Positions 5,814 through 5,847 of a DNA stretch of 5,847 nucleotides are shown one piece after another. This stretch comes from an uncultured Clostridia bacterium (lineage in GTDB: Bacteria > Bacillota > Clostridia > Christensenellales > Borkfalkiaceae): assembly GCA_934247855.1 (NCBI GenBank), contig CAKQKA010000090.1, forward strand, positions 1-5,847, read 5' to 3'. A program made the position numbers and the translations under genes. The notes below the pieces were generated by a model. It had not been told where the DNA came from. It saw only the letters and a program-made list of their open reading frames with translations, and made no database searches. The number at the start of each line of letters is the position of its first letter. Position 1 is the first letter of the stretch.

Positions 5814-5847
5814 GATGATTTTTTGCGAGCGTGAGGGATGCTGTACT

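Larger units (their letters stand above)
5631..5847. other. Intergenic region with no convincing gene, rich in inverted repeats
   Basis: This stretch precedes the flippase gene. TTTTTGC or its complement occurs five times: 5662-5668, 5682-5688, 5742-5748 (as GCAAAAA), 5778-5784 (as GCAAAAA) and 5820-5826. Several short frames are open on both strands, including 5697-5831 on plus (44 codons, then TGA) and a minus frame from the window edge to a TGA near 5707, but none has a good start with a ribosome-binding site. A weak minus-strand promoter is conceivable (TTGACC at 5713-5718 with TTTAAC at 5692-5697), but its 15-nt spacing is poor. A structured leader, an untranslated region or a dispersed repeat all fit. 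Confidence 0.5.

Noticed and set aside
5785..5831. Small plus-strand ORF starting ATG at 5784-5786 and ending at a TGA near 5831
   Set aside because: About 15 codons with no ribosome-binding site, lying within the terminator-like hairpin; it is best explained as part of the repeat-rich DNA.
1..5847. CRISPR array, transposase, phage or toxin-antitoxin genes
   Set aside because: No regularly spaced direct repeats were seen, and none of the coding regions carries DDE, integrase, phage or toxin motifs.

Overview
The window looks like chromosomal DNA from a Firmicute, most likely an uncultured member of the Clostridia. The pointers are a SpoVB/MurJ-family flippase followed directly by a YabN-type two-domain MazG protein (the yabM-yabN order known from Bacillus subtilis and clostridia), Gram-positive style Shine-Dalgarno sites on the plus-strand genes, a GTG start, and middling GC content judged by eye. 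This assignment is inference; there is no rRNA or marker gene that would place it more closely.

Layout. Positions 1-139 are a leader that may begin with the last codons of an upstream plus-strand gene. Positions 140-1877 are a tight two-gene plus-strand operon: a small membrane-anchored protein of unknown function, with a C-terminus resembling a bacterial Ig-like (DUF5011-type) strand pattern, overlaps by 8 nt a membrane-anchored ComEC-type metallo-beta-lactamase-fold hydrolase. A hairpin at 1911-1950, flanked by T-rich DNA on both sides, appears to end transcription from both directions. Positions 1975-5630 are a minus-strand three-gene operon read right to left: lipid-linked saccharide flippase, YabN/MazG nucleotide pyrophosphohydrolase, and tRNA-dihydrouridine synthase (dusB). 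These genes overlap by 59 and 20 nt. Positions 5631-5847 contain no recognisable gene but are dense in inverted repeats built on TTTTTGC/GCAAAAA.

How the genes fit together. The plus-strand pair probably acts at the outer face of the membrane: both proteins have one N-terminal membrane segment and an otherwise soluble body. The minus-strand operon is a housekeeping set (cell-wall or spore-envelope precursor export, nucleotide-pool sanitation, tRNA modification). Its members are not one pathway and are linked by conserved gene order and translational coupling.

Most interesting points: the repeat-rich region 5631-5847, which may be a dispersed element or a leader with competing RNA pairings; the unknown membrane protein paired with the hydrolase; and the 59-nt flippase/mazG overlap, which rests on an A6 tract where any single-base indel would restore a stop just before mazG. 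I found no CRISPR array, transposase, tRNA or rRNA, and no clear evidence for a wholly new system.
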